From Dyadobacter diqingensis (lineage in GTDB: Bacteria > Bacteroidota > Bacteroidia > Cytophagales > Spirosomataceae): a stretch of 64,000 bases of DNA. The notes under the pieces were generated by a model that was not told where the DNA came from, did not search any database, and saw only the letters and a list, made by a program, of their open reading frames with translations. Position 1 is the first letter of the stretch. Each line of letters opens with the position of its first letter. Location: contig NZ_JAMXKF010000005.1 in the NCBI RefSeq assembly GCF_024220585.1, positions 124,289-188,288 on the forward strand. Direction: 5' to 3'. A program made the translations under genes and the position numbers. Positions 47,201 to 55,534 of the stretch are shown in pieces.

Positions 47201-48461
47201 CGTCCGTCAGACCGCCGGGTTTGTTTGTCGCCGGGTAATGTTTGATTACTTCGCCTGTACTTTTGGTTTTATAAATGCCGTCACCGTCAGTTCCTAGCCA
47301 TAAATTTCCTTCCTCATCGGTACAAATTCCGTAATATCTCAAGTAACCTTCCGCCCGGTCATCGACGACTTTCTTTTCAAAATGCTGAAATTTTTCGACG
47401 ATGCTGCTGATCAGATATACCCCCTCGCCGTAAGTCCCGAGCCAGATATTCCGGTCCTTATCCATAAAAAGCGACTGAACTGAACGCTGGGTAATACCTT
47501 CGGCACGGGAATTTTTTACAGGTTCAAACGAAAACTCACCCGGTTCGCGGCTTTGCACCTGGGCAAGGTCCAGGCTGTACAGTCCTCCATCCTGCACGCC
47601 CACCAGCAGGCGTTTTTTTTGATCTTCCAGCAGCGACAGGCAAATGTTACTTCCGTGAAAGGTATTGAGTTTTAACACATAAAATTTGCCGTTGCTTCGC
47701 TTAAAAAAGATTAGCCCTTTTGAGGATGCAATCCAGATATCACCAAGATGATCTTCATAAATACTGTTGATCCGGGCGTCAGGCAACGCCGTCAGATCCA
47801 GACCCGATTTGGTCAGTTTGCGGTTTTTATCAATCCGGAAAACCTCGATACCTGAGTCTCGCGTTCCCGCCCATAACATATGGTGCGAATCCTCAAAAAC
47901 GTTTAAGATCGAATTGGAGGCCAATATGGGCAGGGTATTCTGGTTGTAATAGGTAAAAGTTTTCCTGGCTCTGTTATAGGAGCAGAATCCGTTTCCATTC
48001 AAAGAAAGCCATAAATCACCGTTTCTGGCCTGACTGATATCACTCACGTCCGCGTCGACACCTTTCTTGTCAGGAGAAGGGTGATGACGGATAAACTGCT
48101 CTTTGTCAGCTGAAAATTCGTTAATTCCATTACGGGAAGAAACCCATATAATTCCGTCTTTGTCTTTAAAAATGGATTTTATATAGTTTCCGGAAAGACT
48201 GTTTTTGTTATCGGCATTAAACTTGAATATTTTAAAAGTATTGCCATCAAACTGATTGAGGCCGTCGCTGGTGGCAAACCACATCAACCCCTTATCGTCC
48301 TGAACAATGCTGTTGACGATGCCAAAAGAGAGGCCCTGTTTCAGGGTATAATTAAGCACGCGGCCCTTTTCTCTCGGGAATCCAAAAGAAAAAAAGCTGG
48401 TAAATAATATCATGAATGCAATCAATCCGGTCTTGCTTTTCACTTTGCAGACATAATCCAT
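44253..48461 (-). CDS. Hybrid two-component system regulator (HTCS)
   Basis: A 1402-aa inner-membrane regulator combining sensor kinase and response regulator. After a signal or anchor sequence come 14 Reg_prop repeats (WFATSDGLNQF, WVSSRNGINEF, WLGTYGEGVYL and so on), enough for two seven-bladed propellers, then a Y_Y_Y domain (about 744-808). A membrane segment lies at about 811-833. The HisKA has H869 in SHEFRTPLT, followed by an HATPase. The receiver has D1183 (ISDVMMDG), and the C-terminal AraC-type HTH spans about 1300-1385. It should sense a breakdown product in the periplasm and activate the adjacent susC-susD-GH30 operon. Confidence 0.96.
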   Translation of the reverse strand: MDYVCKVKSKTGLIAFMILFTSFFSFGFPREKGRVLNYTLKQGLSFGIVNSIVQDDKGLMWFATSDGLNQFDGNTFKIFKFNADNKNSLSGNYIKSIFKDKDGIIWVSSRNGINEFSADKEQFIRHHPSPDKKGVDADVSDISQARNGDLWLSLNGNGFCSYNRARKTFTYYNQNTLPILASNSILNVFEDSHHMLWAGTRDSGIEVFRIDKNRKLTKSGLDLTALPDARINSIYEDHLGDIWIASSKGLIFFKRSNGKFYVLKLNTFHGSNICLSLLEDQKKRLLVGVQDGGLYSLDLAQVQSREPGEFSFEPVKNSRAEGITQRSVQSLFMDKDRNIWLGTYGEGVYLISSIVEKFQHFEKKVVDDRAEGYLRYYGICTDEEGNLWLGTDGDGIYKTKSTGEVIKHYPATNKPGGLTDGAVISAYRDSGGNLWFGTYSKGLFLYNPATDSFKQYANEPGNPRSLPRNDVRVIFEDSKKTIWVGTNGGGLCRMDRASGTFSQFIPGNSSLNANDVRAITEDKRGNLWIGTYGGGLNYLDSKTMKFTSYLNDPKKKFFLSNRIIFSLYLDQKERLFVGSEGNGLLMVDTRKKTAKLFSEKNGLANDVINAIQAESDTKIWVSTNKGLSRINLLDNSVENFDRSNGLQAGQFNPGSVLYNEKEKFICFGGTEGWNLFYPDQIRSSLYHPRVLVTGIQLFGKDVQVGLEKDGKMVLNRQITDDTRIVLDPKQAVFSILYTALNYAYPERSKFAYMLEGLDKDWNHVLNEHAATYRYLPAGDYTFKVKASNQDGIWSDDYASVHIRILPPWYQTWWAYMLYVTAIALAFYYYQQYKIRQSNLQYEIRLAHFETQKEKELNEKKISFFTHISHEFRTPLTLIINPAKELLKENNTQQDATSLNIIYRNAKRLLSLVDQLLLFRKAEQKQDELKLAVHNLPELIREVFQYFSHQAEHKHIRYDFICDNEDIEITADREKIEIALFNLVSNALKFTPENGRVSVHLTETENQVQILVSDSGPGIPKEAKEKIFSVFHQYADSRFPSKGGFGIGLFLARTFTESHFGTLTYDSVAEEGTTFKMTLWKKHNALPADTKTSLKTENASVLLEELAEAPPQETKPMGITSESKPVMEELSADFATLLIVDDDTEIRQYLRHIFTGKYKLLEAVSGEEGLMLVKRYLPDIIISDVMMDGISGIEMCAQLKADVSLSHIPVVLLTASSSSQIRLQGIEGGADDYISKPFDKDLLVAKIASILKSRSDLQKYFFNEITLQSNDFKISSEYKEFLKSCIGIVENHLTDPTFNIKVLAAEIGMSHSTLYNRIKSISGQSTNSFIRFIRLRRAAEILITTDTTISETAYQVGINDIKYFREQFNKLFGMKPSEYIKKYRKPFHENQLINKDVFRNKMG

Positions 48462-48667
48462 ACGTCAATTACTGAGAAGTTTTCTCCGTAAAATTACGAT
48501 TACTTTTGGAATCGGCCGTTTAAATCTCAGAAGCGGGGATAAGTGAAAGCCTGGCAGCCCATTGCGAATGAAACGGTTTTACTGCATATCTAAATAATTT
48601 TTATATTTTCAACTGCCGGGAGCGAATTGAGATAAAACAAGCCCAGGCCAACACAAACCCGAAAATC

Positions 48668-49054
48668 ATGAGTTTACTTGACAATAACTTTATTTTACGA
48701 TTTGCAGTAGTCGTCATTCTGATCATGCATGGCGTTCCCGGCATGTTTGACAACGGCGTGAATGATTTTGGTAATTTATATCTTAATCAGCAGGGATTTG
48801 GGCCGTTTGGCGTACCGTTGGCATGGGCGATCAAGTTATCACATGTAGCCGCCGCTGTATGCCTGATCTTTCAAAAGTTTGTCAAATGGGCCTGTGGGAT
48901 CACCATTATTATCCTGATCATGGGGATCGTGATGGTACATTTTCCGGAAGGCTGGTTTGTGGTAGGAGGCGGGCGTAATGGTGTGGAATTTAACTTTCTG
49001 CTGATTGCGGCGCTGCTCACGTTCATGTTTCCAAAGGGGTATAAACAAGCATAA
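48668..49054 (+). CDS. DoxX-like membrane protein
   Basis: A 128-aa protein with about four membrane segments (FAVVVILIMHGVPG near 12-25, then AWAIKLSHVAAAVCLIF, GITIIILIMGIVMVH and FLLIAALLTFMF). The small size and the pattern fit the DoxX family, whose members are often linked to quinones or redox stress. It is divergent from the HTCS gene. Function unknown. Confidence 0.75.
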   Translation: MSLLDNNFILRFAVVVILIMHGVPGMFDNGVNDFGNLYLNQQGFGPFGVPLAWAIKLSHVAAAVCLIFQKFVKWACGITIIILIMGIVMVHFPEGWFVVGGGRNGVEFNFLLIAALLTFMFPKGYKQA

Positions 49055-49063
49055 CATAAAATG

Positions 49064-49111
49064 GGCTGCTGTTTGAAAAGCAACTCGTTGGTTGATTCTC
49101 AAACAGCAGCC
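49064..49111. terminator. Hairpin between convergent DoxX and susD genes
   Basis: Perfect 13-bp stem (GGCTGCTGTTTGA at 49064-49076 with TCAAACAGCAGCC at 49099-49111) and a 22-nt loop, between two converging genes. No long T-run, but the position favours a bidirectional terminator. Confidence 0.6.
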
Positions 49112-49141
49112 AGCATTCATAGCGACTTAATGTTCTTGATA

Positions 49142-50650
49142 TTAAGGGTTTTGCGTTAGCTTGCTATTCTGATTGATTTCCGCCTGCGGTATGTAATAAA
49201 CCACCCGTGGATCGGTCGGCAAAACAGTCTGACGAATGTCGGTGGTCGGCGTGTTGTTTTGCGCATGCGTTCCCGGATAATTTCTGACCATCGGCATATT
49301 GTTTCTGAATAAGTCATAAATCCGGTGTCCCTCAAAAGCAAGTTCCACATAACGTTCATCAAGAACGGTTTCCAGCAATGTTTTACCTTGTGCCGTAATG
49401 CTCGCAGCCGTATGAAGCGCAGTGCCTGAAAGACCCGCGCGGGCGCGGATCAGGTTAACGTCCGTAATGGCGGCTTCCTGCTTCCCGAGTTTTGCGTTTG
49501 CTTCGGCCCGGATGAGGTATATATCGGCAAGTCTCAGGTAAACAGGAGAACTTGCATTGATCACATTTTCCTGCAAAGTGAATTTATTGATATAATACAT
49601 CGGTGTGGCAGGCGTCAGTTTCTGGTTGAACTGCAAAACACCACTGATGTTATAGGGTGTCACAAAGGATTTTCTCAGATCTTCCGGATACTTGGCTATG
49701 AAATCAATGTACTTTTTCGAAGCATAAAGTTCGGCCCAGCCGCTTACACCCTGACCCAGCGGATTTCCGGCCTGGTCGCTGCTGATGTACATTGTTCCGA
49801 TCCCTGCAATCTGAACATTGGTATGACGCACGGCAAAAATCGTCTCTTTGTTACTCTCCGTCGCCATTTTGAAATAACTCGGGTAGTCCGACGATGACAG
49901 CAGTGAATATCTTTTGCTATCAATGACCAGATTGGCATATTTGAGCGCATTTTCGTTATCCTCTTTAAAAAGATATATTTTCGAGAGCAACGCATATGCC
50001 ACCTCTTTGGAAGCATAAATGTTTGTTTTGGTTGATCCCATCAGCGCCGCCGCCGACAGCAGGTCGCTGATGACAAAATCGTAAACCTCTTTTACAGAAG
50101 ATCTCGATAACGTCAGCACATCTGCATCACTCATGCCTTCCTTCAAAATGGGTACGCCCGGATTGGCGCCGCTGTTTTGCGGATAAGGGCGGCCAAACAT
50201 TCTGACCAGGTTGAAGTGCACCATGGCTCTCAGAAACAGATTTTCACCTTTTAGTTGTTTCAGTTCCGCCGATGCGTTGTCGGGAACAAAAGCAATGACC
50301 TTGTTGGCCGCCGCAATAACCTTATAGGCCTGACTCCAGAAGTTGGTCGCATGAGTGGATGTGTTGATATGCGTATATCGGTAAAGCCTGGTGAGGTCAT
50401 TGGAAGAGATTTGCCCCTGTGCGATTTCATCACTCGGGTATTCCATCATGTAATGACCGCTGGTTGTGTAATTAGCGTGCAGGAGCATGGAATAAGTTCC
50501 TATGGTAACCGTCTGAACGTCGGATTCGTTGGCAAGTGCAGTGGTTTCATCAATGGTTGTCGTTGGTTCGAAATACTGCTCGCATGAAGCTGAAAACATC
50601 GTTATCAGCCCAAGAGTAAGGAATAATTTTATGGAATTGAACTTGATCAT
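49142..50650 (-). CDS. SusD/RagB-family lipoprotein (third pair)
   Basis: A 502-aa lipoprotein (lipobox MFSASC, then EQYFEPTTTI). It shows LRLADIYLIRAEANAKLG and VLDERYVELAFEGHRIYDLFR, and ends near KLTQNP. It starts 11 nt after the SusC stop and is the lid of the third importer. No enzyme follows; the next gene is convergent. Confidence 0.95.
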   Translation of the reverse strand: MIKFNSIKLFLTLGLITMFSASCEQYFEPTTTIDETTALANESDVQTVTIGTYSMLLHANYTTSGHYMMEYPSDEIAQGQISSNDLTRLYRYTHINTSTHATNFWSQAYKVIAAANKVIAFVPDNASAELKQLKGENLFLRAMVHFNLVRMFGRPYPQNSGANPGVPILKEGMSDADVLTLSRSSVKEVYDFVISDLLSAAALMGSTKTNIYASKEVAYALLSKIYLFKEDNENALKYANLVIDSKRYSLLSSSDYPSYFKMATESNKETIFAVRHTNVQIAGIGTMYISSDQAGNPLGQGVSGWAELYASKKYIDFIAKYPEDLRKSFVTPYNISGVLQFNQKLTPATPMYYINKFTLQENVINASSPVYLRLADIYLIRAEANAKLGKQEAAITDVNLIRARAGLSGTALHTAASITAQGKTLLETVLDERYVELAFEGHRIYDLFRNNMPMVRNYPGTHAQNNTPTTDIRQTVLPTDPRVVYYIPQAEINQNSKLTQNP

Positions 50651-50661
50651 GACCTGATATT

Positions 50662-53600
50662 TTACAAAGTGAAGTTAACGCCTAACAAAAATTTACGGCT
50701 TATCGGGTATTTTATGCTGGATAAGCCCAACGCAAATTCGCCTTCGCGGGCAAAGGAAACTTCCGGATCTGTTCCCGAGAATTTGGTTCCTGTCCATAGG
50801 TTATCCGCGCTGAGGAAAATGTTGGCTCTCGAAAATCCGATCTTTTTTACAGCCCGTGCCGGAATGGTATAACCTACCCGTACGTTTCTCAAACGAATGT
50901 AACTGCCATCTTCCAGGTATCGTGAAGACGACTGGTTGGAGTCTTTGTTTCCGCCCACAATGGGTTTCGGGTGTGTGGCAACATCGCCGGGTTTTTCCCA
51001 GCGCGACCAGCCCTTGGCAAGTACCATGGCGTTGTAGCTTTCATACAATCCGTCGTTGTCGAAGTAAAAACGGCTGTCGTTGTACACCCAGCTTCCGTAA
51101 ACAAAATTGAAAAATGCAGAGACCGTGAAACCTTTGTAGCTGAACGTATTTGAAAATCCTCCCGTAAATTTAGGTGTAGCCGATTTGCCGGTAAACTGCC
51201 GAGATTGTGCCGTTTGCACGCTGCTGTAAACGTTTGTCAGTTCTTTGGTAATAACACCGTTGGCATCCGTTACCAGTTTTTCCCATTGCGGATCCCCGTT
51301 TTCAGGGTTTACTCCCGCCCAGATCGGCAGGTTGTATTCGCCCATGTCATGTCCTGCTGCCAGTGGCAAACGGTTACCCGGAGCGAAAGTGGCTGCGCCA
51401 TTACTTAATTCAAGGATTTTGTTGCGGTTGAAAGCCATGTTCAGGTTGGTTTCCCAGGTGAAATCGCCGCCTGTGAAATTTCTGGTGGTCAGGTTGAATT
51501 CCACTCCTCTGTTTCTTACAGATCCTGCATTCACCCACACATAACTATATCCGGTGGTCGCTGTGAGCGGTTTTTGATATAAAAGGTCGTCGGATGTTTT
51601 GTTATAAACATCGATACTCAAATCAGCTCTGTTCCATAAACTGATGTCAGCCCCGATGTTGGAAGACTTGATTTTTTCCCAGGTCAGATCCGGATTTCCT
51701 TTCTGGAAAGGCGATGCTCCCGGCAAACCTGCGTAACTGGCCGACTGAGATATCGAATATAAACCCAGTGACGCAAAGTTTGGAATCGTGGCATTTCCGA
51801 CAATCCCGTGGCTCAAACGTATTTTAGCAAATGTGAGTGTTTTGTTGTTTTTTAGGAAATTTTCATTCGACAGTACCCAGGAAGCACCTAGCTGATAGAA
51901 GTTGGCTGACGAATTGTTTTTTCCGAAAAGGGAAGAAAACTCATTGACAAAGGAGCCAACTAAAAAGTAGCGGTTGTCATAACTGTAATCCGCCTGACCA
52001 AGAAACTTGCGGAATGCCACCTGCTCGCTGTATGCTGTGGGAGAGGTTAATACGTTGGTCGCCACAGACATTACATCGTGCCCGGCCGGAAGCCCTTTGC
52101 CCGAAACCGTTGCATAATAATTATAGGATGTTTCTGCTTCGGCAACACCCAGCACGGTCAGGCTGTGTTTGCCGAAATCTTCACTGTACCGGATCCTGTT
52201 TGAAGTCAGCAAACGGTTGGCATTGGTATTTCCGTTGTATAACTCTCCGCCGTTGGCTCCACCCTGTTTGGTGCGTCGGTCATAATAGGTAACCGTAGAT
52301 CCGTTGCTGAAATTGGCCCGGTTATAGCTGGAAAGCGTAATATTTTTTGTCAGATCGTAATCCAGGTTCACATCCAGGCTTGTTCTCAAACTTTTTCCAT
52401 TGGCATAGTTGTACTGTAACGATTGCAGGAAGTTTTCACGATCGCGCCCCAGCCATTTTGGGTAATAACGTCCATCGACCGGAGCACCGTTTGCATCATA
52501 AGCAGGGTCGAAAGGCAGGTTGACATAAGCATCATACAACGTGTTGCTGTTCTGGTAATTATCCTTGGTGTACTGTCCGTTGAAAAGTACCGACGCTGTT
52601 AATTTGCTGGTCAGGTGGGACTTCATATTGGCCCGGAAGTTATAACCGGTCTTGTCATTCTCCACAACCGTTCCCTGTTCCTTGTAATAATTTGCAGAGA
52701 TGTAATACGTGGTTTTGTCGGTGCCTCCCGAGGCAGAGATATTGTGATTATTGACAAACGCCGTTCTGAATGCCTCGTTCCACCAATTGGTGTTGGTTGA
52801 TAACGCCGACGGGTCTCTTGGGTAAAATGAGCTCTGGTAGTCATAGAGTTGCTGCGAATTCATGAGTTTGAATTTCCCGCTGCTGGCTTCTGCAAAACCC
52901 AGTGTATTGTTCACACTGATCTCCGTTTTGCCTGCTTTCCCCATTTTGGTATTTACAATGATAACGCCATTGGCGGCGCGGGAACCGTACAAACCGGTAG
53001 CCGCAACATCCTTCAATACCGTAATGCTTTCCACGTCGACGGGGTTATAGGTACCGTCAATGTTTCCATCCACGACATAAAGCGGGGAGGTGCCGGCTGA
53101 TATTGTTCCTGCACCCCGGATCACGATACTGGCTGCTTTCGTAGGATCACCGGAGCCCGAAGAAACCACGACACCGGGCGCCTTGCCTTGCAGCAGGTTA
53201 GGTAACTCGTTGGAGGTGACGTCGCGGAGTTTTTCGTTGTTGATCGTGGAGACTGAACTTGATAAATAACGCAGTTTTTTTGCTGAGTATCCAACCACCA
53301 CCACTTCGTCAAGGCCTTTTACATCGGATTCGAGCACAATGTCGAGTGTTTTGGCGCCATCTACAACAACCTCCCGGGTTGCATATCCGATAAAACTGAA
53401 AATAAGGGTGGATCCGGGTGTAGAAATGCTCAGGGAGAAATTCCCGTTTGCATCGGAGGTTGTTCCCTGGGATGTCCCTTTTACGACGATAGTAACACCG
53501 GGCAGTGCTTCTTTTTCGGCACTGGTAACAGTTCCTTTGACTGTGAATTCGGCGGCGTTAATGCGCTGGCTTATCCGGTTTGTGGTGCCGTTGTCAGGCG

Positions 53601-53688
53601 CAGCATTCAGTGCTGACGGCAGGAGAGACATCACAGCCACACCTGATGTAACTAACCGGTACAAAATTTTGGAAAATTTGTTTTTCAT
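50662..53688 (-). CDS. SusC-family TonB-dependent transporter (third pair)
   Basis: A 1008-aa outer-membrane transporter: signal sequence to about 30, carboxypeptidase-D-like domain (about 48-122), DEVVVVGYSAKKLRYLSSSV, plug domain with VDVESITVLKDVAATGLYGSRAANG, and barrel. No STN domain. Its leader contains the 14-bp inverted repeat at 53797-53839. It is divergent from the second ECF sigma gene. Substrate unknown; no CAZyme or peptidase is linked. Confidence 0.95.
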   Translation of the reverse strand: MKNKFSKILYRLVTSGVAVMSLLPSALNAAPDNGTTNRISQRINAAEFTVKGTVTSAEKEALPGVTIVVKGTSQGTTSDANGNFSLSISTPGSTLIFSFIGYATREVVVDGAKTLDIVLESDVKGLDEVVVVGYSAKKLRYLSSSVSTINNEKLRDVTSNELPNLLQGKAPGVVVSSGSGDPTKAASIVIRGAGTISAGTSPLYVVDGNIDGTYNPVDVESITVLKDVAATGLYGSRAANGVIIVNTKMGKAGKTEISVNNTLGFAEASSGKFKLMNSQQLYDYQSSFYPRDPSALSTNTNWWNEAFRTAFVNNHNISASGGTDKTTYYISANYYKEQGTVVENDKTGYNFRANMKSHLTSKLTASVLFNGQYTKDNYQNSNTLYDAYVNLPFDPAYDANGAPVDGRYYPKWLGRDRENFLQSLQYNYANGKSLRTSLDVNLDYDLTKNITLSSYNRANFSNGSTVTYYDRRTKQGGANGGELYNGNTNANRLLTSNRIRYSEDFGKHSLTVLGVAEAETSYNYYATVSGKGLPAGHDVMSVATNVLTSPTAYSEQVAFRKFLGQADYSYDNRYFLVGSFVNEFSSLFGKNNSSANFYQLGASWVLSNENFLKNNKTLTFAKIRLSHGIVGNATIPNFASLGLYSISQSASYAGLPGASPFQKGNPDLTWEKIKSSNIGADISLWNRADLSIDVYNKTSDDLLYQKPLTATTGYSYVWVNAGSVRNRGVEFNLTTRNFTGGDFTWETNLNMAFNRNKILELSNGAATFAPGNRLPLAAGHDMGEYNLPIWAGVNPENGDPQWEKLVTDANGVITKELTNVYSSVQTAQSRQFTGKSATPKFTGGFSNTFSYKGFTVSAFFNFVYGSWVYNDSRFYFDNDGLYESYNAMVLAKGWSRWEKPGDVATHPKPIVGGNKDSNQSSSRYLEDGSYIRLRNVRVGYTIPARAVKKIGFSRANIFLSADNLWTGTKFSGTDPEVSFAREGEFALGLSSIKYPISRKFLLGVNFTL

Positions 53689-53796
53689 AAGTGTTAGTTG
53701 TGGTTAAATGGAATAGGTTAGAATTTAATTCTATGAGTAGTCTTAAAAGTAAAATTAATCTTTAATCTGATATTCGCAATAGCGATGAATAAAAAA

Positions 53797-53839
53797 GTGT
53801 GCGCACACACATGTATATTTTGATTGTGTGTGCGAACAC
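53797..53839. repeat. 14-bp alternating purine-pyrimidine inverted repeat
   Basis: GTGTGCGCACACAC (53797-53810) and GTGTGTGCGAACAC (53826-53839) pair at 13 of 14 positions around a 15-nt spacer. From 53797 to 53818 purines and pyrimidines strictly alternate, a Z-DNA-prone sequence. It lies 109 nt upstream of susC in the 395-bp divergent region (53689-54083) and may be a dimeric operator or an mRNA hairpin. The rest of the region is AT-rich and has no coding frame. Confidence 0.6.
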
Positions 53840-54032
53840 TATATATTTTGTATAGGTCCGTAATCGATACAAATGCCCAGGGAAATGATTCGGGTTAGGG
53901 GAGAAGTTTGAGCCTCAGACGACTTTTATTTTGTAGGATTTTCTTATCAGCCTGATGGACAGCCAGAGGCCGCACTTATTGGTAATGTTTAACGGCTATT
54001 AAATTCTTTATATCAAGGTTTATTTGTTATTA

Positions 54033-54065
54033 TTTGGACTAAATATAAACAAATATCTATATTTG
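54033..54065 (+). promoter_or_regulatory. Bacteroidota-type promoter of the second ECF sigma gene
   Basis: TTTG (54033-54036) and TATATTTG (54058-54065) are separated by 21 nt and match the TTTG / TAnnTTTG housekeeping promoter of Bacteroidota. A start site near 54072 would lie 12 nt before the GTG start. Confidence 0.6.
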
Positions 54066-54083
54066 CTTCAAACTATGTAGCCA

Positions 54084-54638
54084 GTGAATAAACCTGTACC
54101 CGATAAAAGTGAACTTTTCAGAATCAATGATCAGTCGTTTAAGCTGATCTATAACAAACATTGGGAGAAATTATATACTGTTTGTTATAGTAAAATCAAT
54201 GATTCGGAGGTCGCAAAGGAACTGGTGCAGGAAATTTTTTTCTCACTTTGGCAAAGAAAGGATACGCTGACCATCGAAGGCCCTGTCGAACATTACCTGC
54301 TCAGAGCAGCCAAGTTGAAAACACTGGAATATTACCGGCTTCTCACCATAAGGACGCGGCATCTTGAAAACGTCCGGGATCAACAAAAAACAGAAGAAAA
54401 TACGACGCTCGACCATGTCGAGCTGAATGAGCTCAATGCCCAGCTGCAACATTTTGTCCATGCCATGCCGGGGCAATGCAGAAAGGTATTTGAATTAAGT
54501 CGTTCACAAGGATTAAATACCAGAGAAATTGCCACCGAAATGGTACTTTCTGAAAAGACGGTGAAAAATCACCTTACGCGTGCACTACATTTCCTGAAAG
54601 AAAAACTGGACAAAGGCACAGGGTATTCTGCGGTCTGA
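54084..54638 (+). CDS. ECF RNA polymerase sigma factor (second)
   Basis: A 184-aa sigma factor starting at GTG 54084; a stop codon lies in the frame just upstream and no ATG is near. Region 2 (FKLIYNKHWEKLYTVCYSKI ... LVQEIFFSLWQRKDTL) and region 4 (PGQCRKVFELSRSQGLNTREIATEM, SEKTVKNHLTRAL) are present. It is followed by a short FecR-like gene and a TonB receptor, so it probably controls the metal/siderophore uptake block downstream. Confidence 0.93.
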   Translation: MNKPVPDKSELFRINDQSFKLIYNKHWEKLYTVCYSKINDSEVAKELVQEIFFSLWQRKDTLTIEGPVEHYLLRAAKLKTLEYYRLLTIRTRHLENVRDQQKTEENTTLDHVELNELNAQLQHFVHAMPGQCRKVFELSRSQGLNTREIATEMVLSEKTVKNHLTRALHFLKEKLDKGTGYSAV

Positions 54639-54784
54639 ATTCGTTTTTGAAACAATGAATGAACATTTTTGAACGTGCCGGTTTAAGTATTAAAAAAAAG
54701 TATCCGGTATTTTAAAAATATTTCCCTCCGTATTGGGACTGATGTGCCTTTTGTTCAACTTGTATTATATAGGGAAAGCAACAA

Positions 54785-55447
54785 ATGAAAATAACAGCAC
54801 AGATTCTGGCAAGATACAGCGATGGAACCGCAACTTCCGAAGAAATTTGGGCGGTGACGCTGTGGCTGGCTTCGGAGGAAACGGAATCCGCGGCATCTGT
54901 CTTCCCGGATCCTGAAAGCAAAGAAAAAGTCAGGTTGGAAATTGAATATGTGCTCGACCGGCATATCGCTCTCTATCAGCGTAAGGAACGTCGTGATTTA
55001 AAAACAACCTTTGCCTGGTACGCTGCCGCAGCCTGTCTGGTCATAGGCTTTTGGATCAACGGATTTTATCAGAATTCGAAACCGTTTTCCGAGGAGAATA
55101 TAACTTCCTATGACAATCTGCTTGGGGAAAACAGTAAGAGTTTTACAACTTCTTCCGGGCTTGTTTTTACGCTCGCGCCCCATAGCAAGGTCCTGGCCAA
55201 TACCAATTATTCCGAGCAAACCAGCAGCATTCATTTTTGCGGTGCGATGGAAATTACCAACCGGTCGGGGAGAGATATGAAAGTCGTTTTTAGTTCAGAC
55301 TGCAAGAAATCAAATAACGCTAAACAGATCATAACATGTAAAGAAGGAAAATCCTATGTCGCTCTTCAGCATAACATGCAAAAAGAGGAGATCATAGTCG
55401 TCAACCGTAACCGGATCAGTGATTTACCCGGACAGGTTGTAATATAA
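54785..55447 (+). CDS. Short FecR-like putative anti-sigma factor
   Basis: A 220-aa protein with a sigma-binding-like N-terminus, one membrane segment at about 75-95 and a reduced periplasmic part (FTTSSGLVFTLAPHSKVLANTNYSEQ). It resembles the core of FecR, but the DUF4974 C-terminal module is missing and the FecR domain is short. It lies 146 nt after the ECF gene. The position makes an anti-sigma role very likely; the sequence support is weaker. A weak hairpin at about 55463-55484 follows the stop codon. Confidence 0.65.
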   Translation: MKITAQILARYSDGTATSEEIWAVTLWLASEETESAASVFPDPESKEKVRLEIEYVLDRHIALYQRKERRDLKTTFAWYAAAACLVIGFWINGFYQNSKPFSEENITSYDNLLGENSKSFTTSSGLVFTLAPHSKVLANTNYSEQTSSIHFCGAMEITNRSGRDMKVVFSSDCKKSNNAKQIITCKEGKSYVALQHNMQKEEIIVVNRNRISDLPGQVVI

Positions 55448-55534
55448 ACCAAAAAAAAGAACCGCACGGCGCCAACCGTACGGCTCATCCCGCATCACTA
55501 CGGGAACTCTTAAAGTCGTCAAAAATTAAAAGTA

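Noticed and set aside
54785-55447. Short FecR-like gene as a truncated pseudogene
   Set aside because: Intact frame with TM segment and normal position between ECF and receptor; shortness alone is not decay.
55463-55484. Hairpin after the short FecR-like gene as a strong terminator
   Set aside because: Stem has a mismatch and no T-run follows; too weak to call separately.
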